From: Streptomyces spinosisporus
GTDB lineage: Bacteria > Actinomycetota > Actinomycetes > Streptomycetales > Streptomycetaceae
Assembly (NCBI RefSeq): GCF_022698145.1
Contig: NZ_JALDAX010000001.1
Coordinates: forward strand, 744,001-808,000
DNA: 64,000 bases
Direction of reading: 5' to 3'
The position numbers and the translations under genes were made by a program. The notes under the pieces were generated by a model. It did no database searches. It had not been told where the DNA came from and saw only the letters and a program-made list of their open reading frames with translations. Positions 1-8,726 of this stretch are shown one piece after another; the first letter of the stretch is position 1, and the number at the start of each line of letters is the position of its first letter.

Positions 1-1
1 G

Positions 2-940
2 ATGCCGGAAGGCCTGCAGCCCGGCCTGACGGTCGAGACCGTGCACGAGCGGGTCCGCGCGCGCTTCCCGGAGATGGTCGTCCCCGACGGGCACGGCGGC
101 ACGAGCCACGAACTGCCGACCGGCGGCCCGCTCACCAAGGCGTTGCGCGACGCCGGCTTCGAGCTGTCGCTGAGCATGCACGAACGCGACGGCGTACTGC
201 GCTACCTCTCGACGCGGGTCGACGATGCGTCCAGCTACCTCACCACGGGAGCGTGGCGGCAGTCGACGCGTACGGGGGCGGTGACGCGGTACGCGGACGA
301 CCCTCAACTCGCGGGCGCGGTACGGGCGGAGGAGCGGTTGCTCGCGTCGGCGCGTCGGGACGGCTACCGGGTGCTCACTGTCGGGCACCGCTCGGTGCGG
401 CAAGCGGTGGCCGGGCTGGGCGCCGAACGGCTCGGCGCCCAGGCGGTGTCGGTGACGGAGCTGTTTTTGGAGGCCCTGCACGCGCAGGTCACCCCCGGCA
501 CCAAGCCCACCTGGGAGACCCTGCTCAAGGCGGACGCCGCCGAGCCGGGCTCGAAGGGTGCGGTGCGGTTCGCGGAGTACGTGCGGACCGCGTGGGGCGT
601 CGTGGAGCCGAAGGTCGCGGAGCTGCTGCGCGACGGTGGCGGCGGGGCCGGTCCCGCCGGTCCTGTACTGCTGACGGAGGCCGGGGTGTTCGCGCGGTAC
701 GACGCGCTGGGCGTCCTGGACCGGCTGGCGTCGCTGGCGCGGCGGGGCGGGCGGGGCCTGTGGCTCCTGGTCCCGCAGAGCGACCCCACGCGCGAGCCCC
801 GGCTCGGGCAGGTGGCGGTGCCGTACCAGGCCGGCCTGGGGGAATGGATTCAGCTTCCGGACACGTGGGTGGGCAACGCCCATCGGGGGTCCGGTGAGGT
901 AGTGGCTAGCGCCAGTGGTGTCGAGGGAGACGTCAAGTGA
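2..940 (+). CDS. pglW: PglW, C-terminal part (5' end outside window)
   Basis: This is the 3' end of a longer gene cut by the window edge; the reading frame is open from base 2. In the Pgl/BREX type 2 system PglW is a very large Ser/Thr kinase with a predicted DNA-binding part. The piece seen here contains no kinase motifs. It shows a winged-helix-like stretch (about residues 40-70) and then alternating alpha/beta segments that resemble the far C-terminal region of the family. The stop codon overlaps the GTG start of pglX by four bases (GTGA), so the two genes are translationally coupled, as in the S. coelicolor pglWX pair. Identity rests mainly on this position and on length and context, because the diagnostic kinase domain is not in view. 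Confidence 0.72.
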   Translation: MPEGLQPGLTVETVHERVRARFPEMVVPDGHGGTSHELPTGGPLTKALRDAGFELSLSMHERDGVLRYLSTRVDDASSYLTTGAWRQSTRTGAVTRYADDPQLAGAVRAEERLLASARRDGYRVLTVGHRSVRQAVAGLGAERLGAQAVSVTELFLEALHAQVTPGTKPTWETLLKADAAEPGSKGAVRFAEYVRTAWGVVEPKVAELLRDGGGGAGPAGPVLLTEAGVFARYDALGVLDRLASLARRGGRGLWLLVPQSDPTREPRLGQVAVPYQAGLGEWIQLPDTWVGNAHRGSGEVVASASGVEGDVK

Positions 941-3900
941 TCGACCGCAAGGCTCTGTTGGACGACCTGAAGCAACAGGTCAAGGCGGTTGAGGCGGACC
1001 TCGGGCGACAGGTCAAGGCGTTGCCGGACGTGGGTGCGCGGCTGCGCGCCGAGTACGACCAGGCGCGCAAGCTCGGGCGTACGGCGGCGACGTGGACGTC
1101 CTGGCTGGACGAGCGGGTCACGCAGGTCGCGGTCGCGTGGGTGCTGGGGACCGTGTTCGTACGGTTCTGCGAGGACAACCGGCTGATCCCGGAGCCGTAC
1201 CTGACGGGCCCGGACGCCGACCGTCGGGAGCTGGCGGAGTCGCGGTACGAGGCGTACGTGGACTCGGACGAGGACCCGACGTATCGGGGCTGGCTGGAGA
1301 AGGCGTTCGAGGAGCTGGGGCAGGGGCAGGCGGGGCGGCTGCTCTTTGATAAGCGGCACAACCCGCTGTACCAGGTGCCGCTGTCGCATGACGGTGCGCG
1401 GGAACTGGTCGAGTTCTGGCGGGGGCGGGACGAGTCGGGTGTTCTCGTCCACGACTTCACCGACCCGCTGAACGAGGACGGTACGGAGGGGTGGGACACG
1501 CGGTTCCTGGGGGATCTGTACCAGGACTTGAGCGAGGCGGCGCGCAAGACGTATGCGCTGCTGCAGACCCCGGAGTTCGTGGAGGAGTTCATCCTCGACC
1601 GCACGATGAACCCGGCGGTGCGGGAGTTCGGCTACGAGGACCTGAAGATGATCGACCCTACATGTGGGTCGGGGCACTTTGTCCTGGGGGCGTTCCGGCG
1701 GCTCGTGCGGTTGTGGGCGGCAGGGCAGCCGGGGCGGGACGTGCACGAGCGGGTAAGGGCTGCGCTGGACTCTGTCCACGGGGTGGATATCAACCCGTTT
1801 GCGGTGGCTATTGCTCGGTTCCGGTTGTTGGTGGCGGCTATGGCGGCTAGTGGGGTGCGGACGCTGGGGGAGACGGCGAAGTTTGAGTGGCCGATCCACT
1901 TGGCAGTGGGGGACTCGCTCATCAAGGCTCGGCAATTGGAATTGGTGCTAGCGCTAGACGGTGAAGAAAAGGTAGCAAGTGACCCGCTGGCCTCCTTCGC
2001 ATACCTCACGGAAGATGTGCAGGAAGAACCTCAAATCCTTGAGGAGGGTCGGTACCACCTCGTTGTGGGGAATCCCCCCTATGTCACGGTTAAGGATAAA
2101 AAGCTCAATGAGCTTTACCGTGAGCTGTACAGTGCTTGTTCAGGCACTTATGCGCTTTCCGTTCCGTTCGCCCAGCGATTCTTCGAGCTTGCTAAAAGAG
2201 GGGGAGCGGATGGGTTCGGTTATGGTTTTGTTGGGCAGATCACGGCAAGTTCCTTCATGAAGCGAGAATTCGGGACTAGGCTAATCGAAGAGTATTTTGC
2301 CCGTAACGTCGAGCTCACTGAGGTGATTGACACATCGGGTGCCTATATTCCCGGACACGGAACACCAACTGTGATTCTGGTTGGGAAGCGCCGGGCGGGT
2401 CGCATGCGTTCCGCAACTGTTCGGGCTGTCCGCGGGATTCAGGGAGAGCCCTCTGCCCCTCGGATCGGGCGAGAGGGTTTGGTCTGGAGTGCCATTGTCA
2501 GGCAGGTCGATCAGCCGGGCACGGTGAGCAGGTGGGTTGCTGTCGAGGACCTAGATCGTGAACACTATTTTGGTAAGCATCCGTGGGTTCTGTCAGATGG
2601 CGGAATCGAAGTCATGGGGCAAATGGCCAAGGCTGGCGACCGCTCACTTAAGTCCATTATTGAGCCGCCTATTGGGCGTGCTATTCGAGCTGGGGCGGAC
2701 GAGGCGTACCTTCGCCCTTCCCGTAGAACTTATAGGACGGTTACTGGTCCAGAAGGCCTCCGACCTCTGATGGTTGGCGAAGTGGTGCGAGACTGGGACG
2801 CTAATCCGACCGAATCAATCTGGTACCCTTATGCTCCAAATATTGACACGCGGTCTCTAGAAGTAGATTTGTGGCCACTTCGACGAGTTCTAGAAGCCCG
2901 TCGTACCTTCCAAGGTGACATGGCTGCAGCTGGCCTGCGGTGGTGGGATTATATGCAGTACACGGCTTCTGCGTATCGTACTCCGCTTTCCATTTCGTTC
3001 TCCTTCGTTGCTACACATAATCACTTCGTGCTGGATCGGGGGGGCCGGGTATTTAATCGGTCTGCGCCAGTCATCAAGCTTGCTACCGACGCTACCGAGA
3101 AAGATTATCTGCGTGTTGTCGGAATCCTAAACTCATCTTCTGCGTGTTTTTGGCTAAAGCAAGTTAGTCATAATATGGGGAGTACGGTTGACTCTAAGGG
3201 GGCTCGCCAAAGCACCCTTCCATTCGAAGATTTTTTTCAGTTCAATGGGACACCAATGGCGGAATTTCCGGTCCCTGCCGAGTTGCCGAGCGGGTTGGCT
3301 GCCGCCATTGACACACTAGCTCAACGACTTACGTCAGTCGGTCCGAGTGTCATGCTGACTGAGCGCACTCCAACATCTGCGGAGCTCAGGGAATGTAGGA
3401 GTCGGTGGGAATCCGTTCGCGCCCAAATGATCACTCTCCAAGAGGAACTCGATTGGCAGGTCTACTCGCTCTACAATCTGCACTCCGAAGACCTCCGCGT
3501 ATCCGAGGACCCCGACGACCCCAATATCCCCGAACTCGCCCTCGGTGAGCGTGCCTTCGAGATTGTGCTCGCGCGCCGCGTGGCCGCAGGCGAGGCCAGT
3601 GATGAGTGGTTCAAGCGGCATGGGTCCACGCCCATCACGGAGATCCCCGCTCACTGGCCCGCCCCCTACCGGGAGATCGTCCAGAAGCGGATTGACGCCA
3701 TCGAGTCGAACCGGGCCATCGGCATGGTCGAGCGGCCCGAGTACAAGCGGCGTTGGGCAAGCGAGGGTTGGGACGCGCTGCAAGAGAAGGCCCTGCGGGC
3801 CTGGCTGCTTGACCGGATGGAGAACCGCGACCTCTGGTTCGACCAGAACGGGCAGCCCACCATCCTCACCCTGGCCCGCCTCACCGACGCGCTCTCCCGT

Positions 3901-4551
3901 GACGAAGACTTCGTGTCCGTCGCCAAGCTCTACGCGCCCCGCAAGGACTTTGCCAAGGTCGTCGCCGAGCTGATCACCGACGAGCACGTGCCCTTCCTCC
4001 CGGCCCTGCGCTACAAGCCCTCCGGGCTCAAAAAGCGTGCCGACTGGGAAGAGGTGTGGGACCTCCAGCGCGAGGAGGACGCCGCCCCCGATGAGCCAGC
4101 CAAGCGGAAGATTCGGGACTCCATCCCCGTGCCGCCGAAGTACACCTCGGCTGACTTCCTCCGCCCGTCCTATTGGCGAGCGCGCGGCAAGCTCGACGTG
4201 CCCAAGGAGCGGTTCATCTCCTACGGGCAGAGCAACGCCGCCACCCCCGAGTTGTACGGCTGGGCCGGCTGGGACCACCGGGAGCAGGCGCAGGCGCTCG
4301 CCACGTACTTCACCAACACCGCGCTATCCACCGAGGAGATCACGCCGTTCCTCGCTGGCCTGTTGGAACTCCAGCCGTGGCTGTACCAATGGCACAACGA
4401 GTTCGACATGCTCTACAGCGGCTCCCCGGCCGACTTCTTCGCCGGTTACCGCCAGCAGATGCAGGGCGAGCACGGGCTCACAGACGACGACCTCCGTGGC
4501 TGGCGTCCTCCGGCCGCGACGCGGGGTCGTCGCGCAGCAGTGAAGCAGTAG
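937..4551 (+). CDS. pglX: PglX, BREX type 2 adenine-specific DNA methyltransferase
   Basis: A 1204-residue N6-adenine methyltransferase, the expected size for PglX (about 136 kDa). SAM motif I reads DPTCGSGHF from residue 240 and catalytic motif IV is NPPY at 379-382. In Pgl, PglX is thought to mark phage DNA, and it is toxic unless PglZ is present (published for S. coelicolor). The GTG start overlaps pglW. Residues about 332-848 are encoded by visibly AT-richer DNA with A/T third positions and codons such as AAA, GAA and TTA-like usage, whereas both ends are GC-rich; this middle part should include the target-recognition region. A run of seven G lies at 3038-3044. The 3' end overlaps the convergent ATPase gene by 74 bases. 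Identification is very secure from motif and context. Confidence 0.95.
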   Translation: MIDRKALLDDLKQQVKAVEADLGRQVKALPDVGARLRAEYDQARKLGRTAATWTSWLDERVTQVAVAWVLGTVFVRFCEDNRLIPEPYLTGPDADRRELAESRYEAYVDSDEDPTYRGWLEKAFEELGQGQAGRLLFDKRHNPLYQVPLSHDGARELVEFWRGRDESGVLVHDFTDPLNEDGTEGWDTRFLGDLYQDLSEAARKTYALLQTPEFVEEFILDRTMNPAVREFGYEDLKMIDPTCGSGHFVLGAFRRLVRLWAAGQPGRDVHERVRAALDSVHGVDINPFAVAIARFRLLVAAMAASGVRTLGETAKFEWPIHLAVGDSLIKARQLELVLALDGEEKVASDPLASFAYLTEDVQEEPQILEEGRYHLVVGNPPYVTVKDKKLNELYRELYSACSGTYALSVPFAQRFFELAKRGGADGFGYGFVGQITASSFMKREFGTRLIEEYFARNVELTEVIDTSGAYIPGHGTPTVILVGKRRAGRMRSATVRAVRGIQGEPSAPRIGREGLVWSAIVRQVDQPGTVSRWVAVEDLDREHYFGKHPWVLSDGGIEVMGQMAKAGDRSLKSIIEPPIGRAIRAGADEAYLRPSRRTYRTVTGPEGLRPLMVGEVVRDWDANPTESIWYPYAPNIDTRSLEVDLWPLRRVLEARRTFQGDMAAAGLRWWDYMQYTASAYRTPLSISFSFVATHNHFVLDRGGRVFNRSAPVIKLATDATEKDYLRVVGILNSSSACFWLKQVSHNMGSTVDSKGARQSTLPFEDFFQFNGTPMAEFPVPAELPSGLAAAIDTLAQRLTSVGPSVMLTERTPTSAELRECRSRWESVRAQMITLQEELDWQVYSLYNLHSEDLRVSEDPDDPNIPELALGERAFEIVLARRVAAGEASDEWFKRHGSTPITEIPAHWPAPYREIVQKRIDAIESNRAIGMVERPEYKRRWASEGWDALQEKALRAWLLDRMENRDLWFDQNGQPTILTLARLTDALSRDEDFVSVAKLYAPRKDFAKVVAELITDEHVPFLPALRYKPSGLKKRADWEEVWDLQREEDAAPDEPAKRKIRDSIPVPPKYTSADFLRPSYWRARGKLDVPKERFISYGQSNAATPELYGWAGWDHREQAQALATYFTNTALSTEEITPFLAGLLELQPWLYQWHNEFDMLYSGSPADFFAGYRQQMQGEHGLTDDDLRGWRPPAATRGRRAAVKQ
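1930..3490. other. AT-richer mosaic segment inside pglX
   Basis: Reading the codons, third positions change abruptly from almost all G/C to mixed near 1930 and change back near 3490, while the reading frame is unbroken. The segment starts between motif I and the NPPY motif and covers the probable specificity region. The likely explanation is recombinational replacement of the recognition domain from a lower-GC donor. Boundaries are estimated by eye, within about 50 bases. Confidence 0.7.
3038..3044 (+). repeat. G7 homopolymer within pglX
   Basis: Seven consecutive G residues, reading Arg-Gly-Gly in frame. It is the longest homopolymer I noticed in this gene and lies inside the AT-richer segment. 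Pgl of S. coelicolor is phase-variable, and as I recall through a G tract in pglX, so this is a plausible but short slippage site. A one-base slip would truncate the protein at about residue 705. Confidence 0.5.
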
Positions 4552-5068
4552 ACAGGAGTAGGTCGACATCCGTCGGTGCGGGGGCCACCCGGGGCGTGTG
4601 CGGGTGGCTTTCGGTCGGCGCGCGCAGTTCGGCCCAGACGGTCTTGCCAGGGGCGGCCGGGCGAGGGGTGACGCCCCAGTCGTCCGCGAGCGCGTCTACG
4701 AGGAGCAGGCCGCGACCGGACTCGGATACCGAGTCGGGAGTTCGGGGAGTGCACGGAGGCCGCCTCTCGGCACGGGTGTCGGTCACCTCGATGCGGAACA
4801 CGCCCTCAGTCAGAGTGAGTTGGATGTGGAAGTCCCGGCCGGGGACATGGCCGTGGCGTACCGCGTTGGCGGTAAGTTCTGCCGTGATGAGGGTGAGCGC
4901 TTCGTTCACGGGAGCCGCGTAGGGGTGACCCCAGTCGTTCAGGCGGTGCGAGACGAGCCGGCGGGCGAGGCGGGCGCCGCGGGGGGTCGAAGTGAAGCGC
5001 ATGGCGAACGCGTGTTCAGGTGCGGGGCGCTGCGGCATATGCCCGTTCGGGGGAGTTGCTGACTTCAT
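4478..5068 (-). CDS. RsbW-like ATP-binding protein (HATPase_c_2)
   Basis: A 196-residue protein with a GHKL ATPase fold. The N box is seen as ELTANAVRHG (about residues 64-73), and a later G box occurs as SESGRGLLLV (about 125-134). This is the small anti-sigma-like ATPase family that is very abundant in Streptomyces and commonly sits beside an XRE/DUF5753 regulator and a DUF397 protein, as it does here (divergent, about 180 bases). The domain ends near residue 155. The remaining tail is low-complexity and runs antisense into the 3' end of pglX (74-base convergent overlap). No clear ribosome binding site precedes the ATG at 5068, and an internal Met may be the true start. Confidence 0.8.
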   Translation of the reverse strand: MKSATPPNGHMPQRPAPEHAFAMRFTSTPRGARLARRLVSHRLNDWGHPYAAPVNEALTLITAELTANAVRHGHVPGRDFHIQLTLTEGVFRIEVTDTRAERRPPCTPRTPDSVSESGRGLLLVDALADDWGVTPRPAAPGKTVWAELRAPTESHPHTPRVAPAPTDVDLLLSTASLLRDDPASRPEDASHGGRRL

Positions 5069-5244
5069 GCGGTCAACCGTCGCGGACTCTGCGTAGCGTT
5101 GAACAGGAGCAACGCGCTGACGGGCGTGGGCTGTACGCGGGCGCGGTGCGCTTGTACGCGGTATTGGGTGTGACCGGTTTCAGAGCGCCGCGTTGGGCGG
5201 GCTGAGACCGGTGGCTGTGAGGGTCGTACGGGAGGAGCTGCGGC

Positions 5245-6075
5245 GTGGACGACGAGGTTCAGCAGCCGGAGTGCGAGGCCGGGACGGGCATGTTGTGCGT
5301 CTTCGGGCGGCAGTTGAAGCTGTTCCGGGAGCGGGCAGGGATGGACCGTATGCGGTTCGGCTCGCTGACCGGGTACTCGGCCTCGACCATCGCGTCGTTC
5401 GAGCAGGGGAGGCGCATTCCTCCGCCGAAGTTCATCGACCAGGCGGATGAAGTGCTTGAAGCGGGTGGGGTGTTGGGCGCGAGTAAGGAGGAGGTAGCTC
5501 GGGCTCAGTATCCGGCGTTCTTTCGGGATGCGGCCAAGCTGGAGGCCGAGGCGGTCGAGCTTTATGTGTACGAAACCCATGTGGTCAACGGCCTCTTGCA
5601 GACAGAGGAGTACACGCGGGCTCTGCTAGGGATGCGGCGCCCACTGCTGGACGAGGTAACCATCGAGCAGCGGACTGCAGCGCGGCTCGCACGGCAGGAG
5701 ATCTTCGACAGATGGCCCGCCCCCTTGCTTAGCTTCGTTATGGAGGAGTCGGTTGTACGGCGGCCGCTCGGCGGTCAGCAAGTGTGGCGCGGACAGCTTG
5801 AGCAGCTGTTGTTGCTCGGGCAGAAGCGGAACGTCGAACTTCAGGTGATGCCACTCGCCCGCGAAGACAATGCTGGCGTTGATGGCGCGTTCACCTTGCT
5901 GATGCCAAGGCAGGGACAGCAGGTCGGCTACATGGAGGCTCAAGGCCGGAGCACACTGGTCACCGAGCGGGAGGCAGTCCATGCGCTGTCCGCGCGCTAT
6001 GGGATCATCCGAGCGCAGGCTCTCACTCCGAGTGAGTCCCTGGCCTTCATCGAGAAGCTGTTGGGAGAGAGATGA
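5245..6075 (+). CDS. XRE-family regulator with DUF5753 (WhiJ-like)
   Basis: A 276-residue protein. Residues about 15-70 form a Cro/C1-type helix-turn-helix (the segment FGSLTGYSASTIASFEQG is the recognition part), and the rest matches the DUF5753 ligand/partner domain, which typically carries QTEEYTRALL and a late IRAQALTPSES stretch. The GTG start has a strong GGAGGAG site eight bases upstream. The stop overlaps the DUF397 start by four bases (ATGA). Such XRE/DUF397/ATPase sets (WhiJ or AbaA-like) control development and antibiotic production in Streptomyces. The position between pglX and pglY makes a role in expressing the phage-defence genes possible but unproven. Confidence 0.9.
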   Translation: MDDEVQQPECEAGTGMLCVFGRQLKLFRERAGMDRMRFGSLTGYSASTIASFEQGRRIPPPKFIDQADEVLEAGGVLGASKEEVARAQYPAFFRDAAKLEAEAVELYVYETHVVNGLLQTEEYTRALLGMRRPLLDEVTIEQRTAARLARQEIFDRWPAPLLSFVMEESVVRRPLGGQQVWRGQLEQLLLLGQKRNVELQVMPLAREDNAGVDGAFTLLMPRQGQQVGYMEAQGRSTLVTEREAVHALSARYGIIRAQALTPSESLAFIEKLLGER

Positions 6076-6275
6076 ACGCTGAAGCAAAGCGCGGTCCGGC
6101 GCCTGCACTTGTCTGGGTGAAGAGCAGCTACAGCGGCGCTGAGGGTGGGCAGTGTGTTGAAGTGGCTGCCTGCCCCGACACCGTCCACGTCCGCGACTCC
6201 AAAGACACAACCCGTGCCGCCCTGGCCGTAGACCCCACGGCGTGGACCACGTTCGTAGAGTTCGCGGCACTCTGA
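6072..6275 (+). CDS. DUF397 small protein
   Basis: A 67-residue protein with the family hallmarks: WVKSSYSGAEGGQCVEVA near the N-terminus, then VHVRDSKDTTRAAL and a C-terminal WTTFVEFA. DUF397 proteins are obligate companions of WhiJ-like XRE regulators, probably binding them. It is translationally coupled to the preceding regulator (ATGA overlap) and followed by a strong hairpin terminator, so the pair is one transcription unit. Confidence 0.93.
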   Translation: MNAEAKRGPAPALVWVKSSYSGAEGGQCVEVAACPDTVHVRDSKDTTRAALAVDPTAWTTFVEFAAL

Positions 6276-6287
6276 CAACGACAAGAC

Positions 6288-6330
6288 GGAGGCCTCGGCA
6301 CGCGTAGCGCTCGCGCTTGCCGGGGCCTCC
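6288..6330 (+). terminator. Strong hairpin after the DUF397 gene
   Basis: The arms GGAGGCC-T-CGGCA (6288-6300) and TGCCG-G-GGCCTCC (6318-6330) pair with one mismatch around a 17-base loop, 12 bases after the stop. There is no U tract, which is usual for Streptomyces terminators. Confidence 0.8.
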
Positions 6331-6415
6331 GCATATGTGCTGCACCTGTGAGGTGACCTGCACTTAGTGGGCACAACATGCACGCAAGTGCGCGGAGTTA
6401 CTGTAAGTTCCTGCT

Positions 6416-7279
6416 ATGAACGAGGGCAAAGCGACCGAGAACCCCGAGTCCCGCTTCTCCGTGGCGTTGGTGAGCGCGGCAAGGCTTCCCGGCGTCCGTA
6501 TCCACAGGGAGGCGTACCTCCGGAAGGCGCTGGCACGCTATTGCTCCGAGGATGAGATCCGCGTAGCGGTGGAACAGACTCCCGCGGCAGCGGGCATCTC
6601 GCTCGACGTGTTGGACAAGGTGGCCAACGACTCCATCCGCTACGAGACCGCGAAGGTCAGCGCGCTCTCGGCTGCCGCCGGACTACCGGGTTTCATGGCC
6701 CTCCCCGCGACCGTACCCGCCGACTTGGCGCAGTACTTCAGCCACATGCTGCGGATCGCGCAGAAACTCGCCTACCTCTACAGCTGGCCCGACCTGTTCT
6801 CCGACGACGGCGACAGCGTCGACGACGCGACGATGGGAGTGCTGACGCTGTTCTTCGGCGTGATGTTCGGTGCTCAGTCGGCGAACGCCGCCGTGGGGAA
6901 GGTCGCCGAGATGATGGCGAAGCAGGTCGCCAAGAAGCTGCCCCAGAAGGCGCTCACCAAGGGCGTCAGCTACCCCGTGGTGAAGAAGGTCGCGGCCTAT
7001 ATCGGTGCCGAGATGACGAAGCAGACCTTCGCGAAGAGCGTGTCGAAGGCCATCCCGGTCGTCGGGGCCGCCATCTCCGGCACGCTCACCTTCGCCACGT
7101 ACCGGCCCATGGCGAAGCGCTTGAAGAAGCACCTCGCCGACTCGGAACTCGCGAGGCCGATGCCCCGGGTTGTGGTGGTGGAGGCCGAAGAGGTCTACGA
7201 GCCTTCCGTCGTCGCACCGGCGGAGAACCCCGCTCCGGACGAAACCGCCGTCGCGGCTGAGGGTTCTCCGTCCGCGTAG
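6416..7279 (+). CDS. EcsC-like family protein
   Basis: A 287-residue protein that resembles the EcsC family (alpha-helical, possibly membrane-associated, molecular function unknown). The characteristic part is about residues 95-130, where PADLAQYFSHMLRIAQKLAY is followed by LYSWPDLF; a second helical block with small-residue packing (IPVVGAAISGTLTF, about 221-234) follows. The last 40 residues are Glu/Pro/Ala-rich and probably disordered. The ATG at 6416 has no obvious ribosome binding site. Its codon bias is normal for the genome. There is no direct evidence linking it to Pgl apart from location. Confidence 0.6.
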   Translation: MNEGKATENPESRFSVALVSAARLPGVRIHREAYLRKALARYCSEDEIRVAVEQTPAAAGISLDVLDKVANDSIRYETAKVSALSAAAGLPGFMALPATVPADLAQYFSHMLRIAQKLAYLYSWPDLFSDDGDSVDDATMGVLTLFFGVMFGAQSANAAVGKVAEMMAKQVAKKLPQKALTKGVSYPVVKKVAAYIGAEMTKQTFAKSVSKAIPVVGAAISGTLTFATYRPMAKRLKKHLADSELARPMPRVVVVEAEEVYEPSVVAPAENPAPDETAVAAEGSPSA

Positions 7280-7327
7280 CTCACTCGCTGCAAGGCTGCA
7301 CTGCTCTGGCCGCAGGCCCGTATGCCG

Positions 7328-7990
7328 TCAGTGCGGGGCGCGGGCCCGCACGATGAGCGTGCCCACGTTCTCGGGGTCCGGTGCCTCCAGCACCCGGGCG
7401 TCGATGTCCACGAATCCGTGTCGCTCAAGGATCTCGGTCCAGTCCTCCGGTGTGTAGGCCCAGCGGTAGATCCACAGCCGGCGGCCTTTGAAACCGGCCC
7501 CGTACATGCCCTGGACGCCGTAAGAGCCGGGTACTGCGGGGGCGTTGGAGAAGGCGAGCACTCCTCGGGGAGCGAGGCACTGGCGGACGAGCGGAAGCAG
7601 GCGTTCGGGGTCGGTGAACCACAGCGCGCCCCACACGCTGTAGATGGCATCGAACCGCTCTTCGTCGTCGGCGGCGGCCCCGAGGTACTGGCACACCTCA
7701 CCTTGTTCGAAGCAGGCGCCGGAGATGTGCCCGTACCGCTCACGGGCCCGCTCGCACTGCACACCGGAGATGTCGACTCCGGTGGCCCGCACGCCCTTGC
7801 GGGCCAGGTATGCCACGTTACGGCCGCGCCCGAAGCCGAGTTCGAGGGTCGTGTCAGGCTGCTCCAACAGCTCCTCGCCGGGGCCGTGACCGTCGTACTG
7901 GGTCCAGCCGAACGTAAGCGGTTCGGCCGGTTCCTCGTCCTTCACCCCCTCCCCGTACCGGTTCCAGTAGGTCTCGAGGTCGTGGCTCAT
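7328..7990 (-). CDS. Class I SAM-dependent methyltransferase
   Basis: A small-molecule type methyltransferase. SAM motif I is LELGFGRGRN and motif II ends in VDIS; a later FDAIYSVWGALWFTDP corresponds to motif IV. I chose the ATG at 7990 (220 residues, beginning MSHDLETYW) because GGGGAC lies upstream and homologous proteins tend to start this way; a GTG at 8062 would add 24 residues without a good binding site. It lies downstream of the Cys-tailed protein gene on the same strand, but a hairpin separates them. The substrate is unknown; modification of the neighbouring protein is one possibility. Confidence 0.82.
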   Translation of the reverse strand: MSHDLETYWNRYGEGVKDEEPAEPLTFGWTQYDGHGPGEELLEQPDTTLELGFGRGRNVAYLARKGVRATGVDISGVQCERARERYGHISGACFEQGEVCQYLGAAADDEERFDAIYSVWGALWFTDPERLLPLVRQCLAPRGVLAFSNAPAVPGSYGVQGMYGAGFKGRRLWIYRWAYTPEDWTEILERHGFVDIDARVLEAPDPENVGTLIVRARAPH

Positions 7991-8108
7991 GGCGCGTTGG
8001 TCCCCATCTGGCAGCGGTACGACGGACGTCCCGGCTGGGATGGGGGTGACGGTAGTGGTCACGGCGGACGGATTTCTGCTGGATCTCCGGAGTTTCAGTC
8101 ATACGGGA

Positions 8109-8141
8109 GGAGGCCGGCTCCGCGGTGCGGGGCCGGCCTCC
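8109..8141 (-). terminator. Hairpin between the Cys-tailed protein and methyltransferase genes
   Basis: Perfect 10-bp arms GGAGGCCGGC (8109-8118) and GCCGGCCTCC (8132-8141) with a 13-base loop, about 40 bases downstream of the minus-strand gene ending at 8180. It probably terminates or attenuates transcription before the methyltransferase. Confidence 0.7.
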
Positions 8142-8179
8142 TGTGATGTTCGGCTTACGGAGGTCCGTGGGTTCCCGGG

Positions 8180-8626
8180 TCAGTGGCAGTTGCTGCCGGG
8201 GGCGCAGGGCGAGCACTGGAGCGCGTCCTTCTCCCACAGAGGCCAGTCGATCGCGAAGCCGTTGCTCTCGATGACGTGGGCGGTGCGCATGACGGTGCCA
8301 TCGTTCTTGCGCTCGATCTCAGGGACGTGGTGGAGGAACCAACCGTCGAAGTTCCTGGCGCAGAAGTCGGCGTAGTTGCGGGTGTCGAGGATGAAGGCGT
8401 GGACACCCATGTCCACCAGGTAGCCGCAGCCGATCTCCAGGCCCTGGCCCCACTTCTCCATGGCAGTGATGAGGTAGGCGATGGCCTGACCGAAGATGCG
8501 CTCCGCCGTCACGGTGTCGAACGGGTTGTCGCGGACCAGGAGCTTGATCTCCCGGTCCCACACCTCCGGGGAGACGAACGAACGCGGGTCCCGGACCTCG
8601 GTCCTGCGAGTGGTGGTGGTTGTCAT
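8180..8626 (-). CDS. Glycine-rich-domain-family-like small protein with Cys tail
   Basis: A 148-residue protein. The start is ATG 8626, preceded by AGGGAG at good spacing. The body (VDMGVHAFILDTRNYADFC, then FLHHVPE) resembles small actinobacterial proteins annotated as glycine-rich domain-containing, whose function is unknown. In those, the C-terminus is typically Gly/Cys-rich; here it ends in a short Cys-rich tail, CSPCAPGSNCH. The gene is divergent from an XRE-TPR regulator and precedes a methyltransferase, an arrangement that resembles precursor-regulator-tailoring sets. The tail could bind metal or be a modified peptide; neither is shown. Confidence 0.6.
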   Translation of the reverse strand: MTTTTTRRTEVRDPRSFVSPEVWDREIKLLVRDNPFDTVTAERIFGQAIAYLITAMEKWGQGLEIGCGYLVDMGVHAFILDTRNYADFCARNFDGWFLHHVPEIERKNDGTVMRTAHVIESNGFAIDWPLWEKDALQCSPCAPGSNCH

Positions 8627-8726
8627 GGTGGTGCTCCCTTCGTGGTGGGTGTGCCGTGGTCGGGTGTGCCTGTTCCGCTCCACCACGGAAGCCTCTGGCC
8701 GGAGCTCGGGGAAGCGGCCCGGCGCA

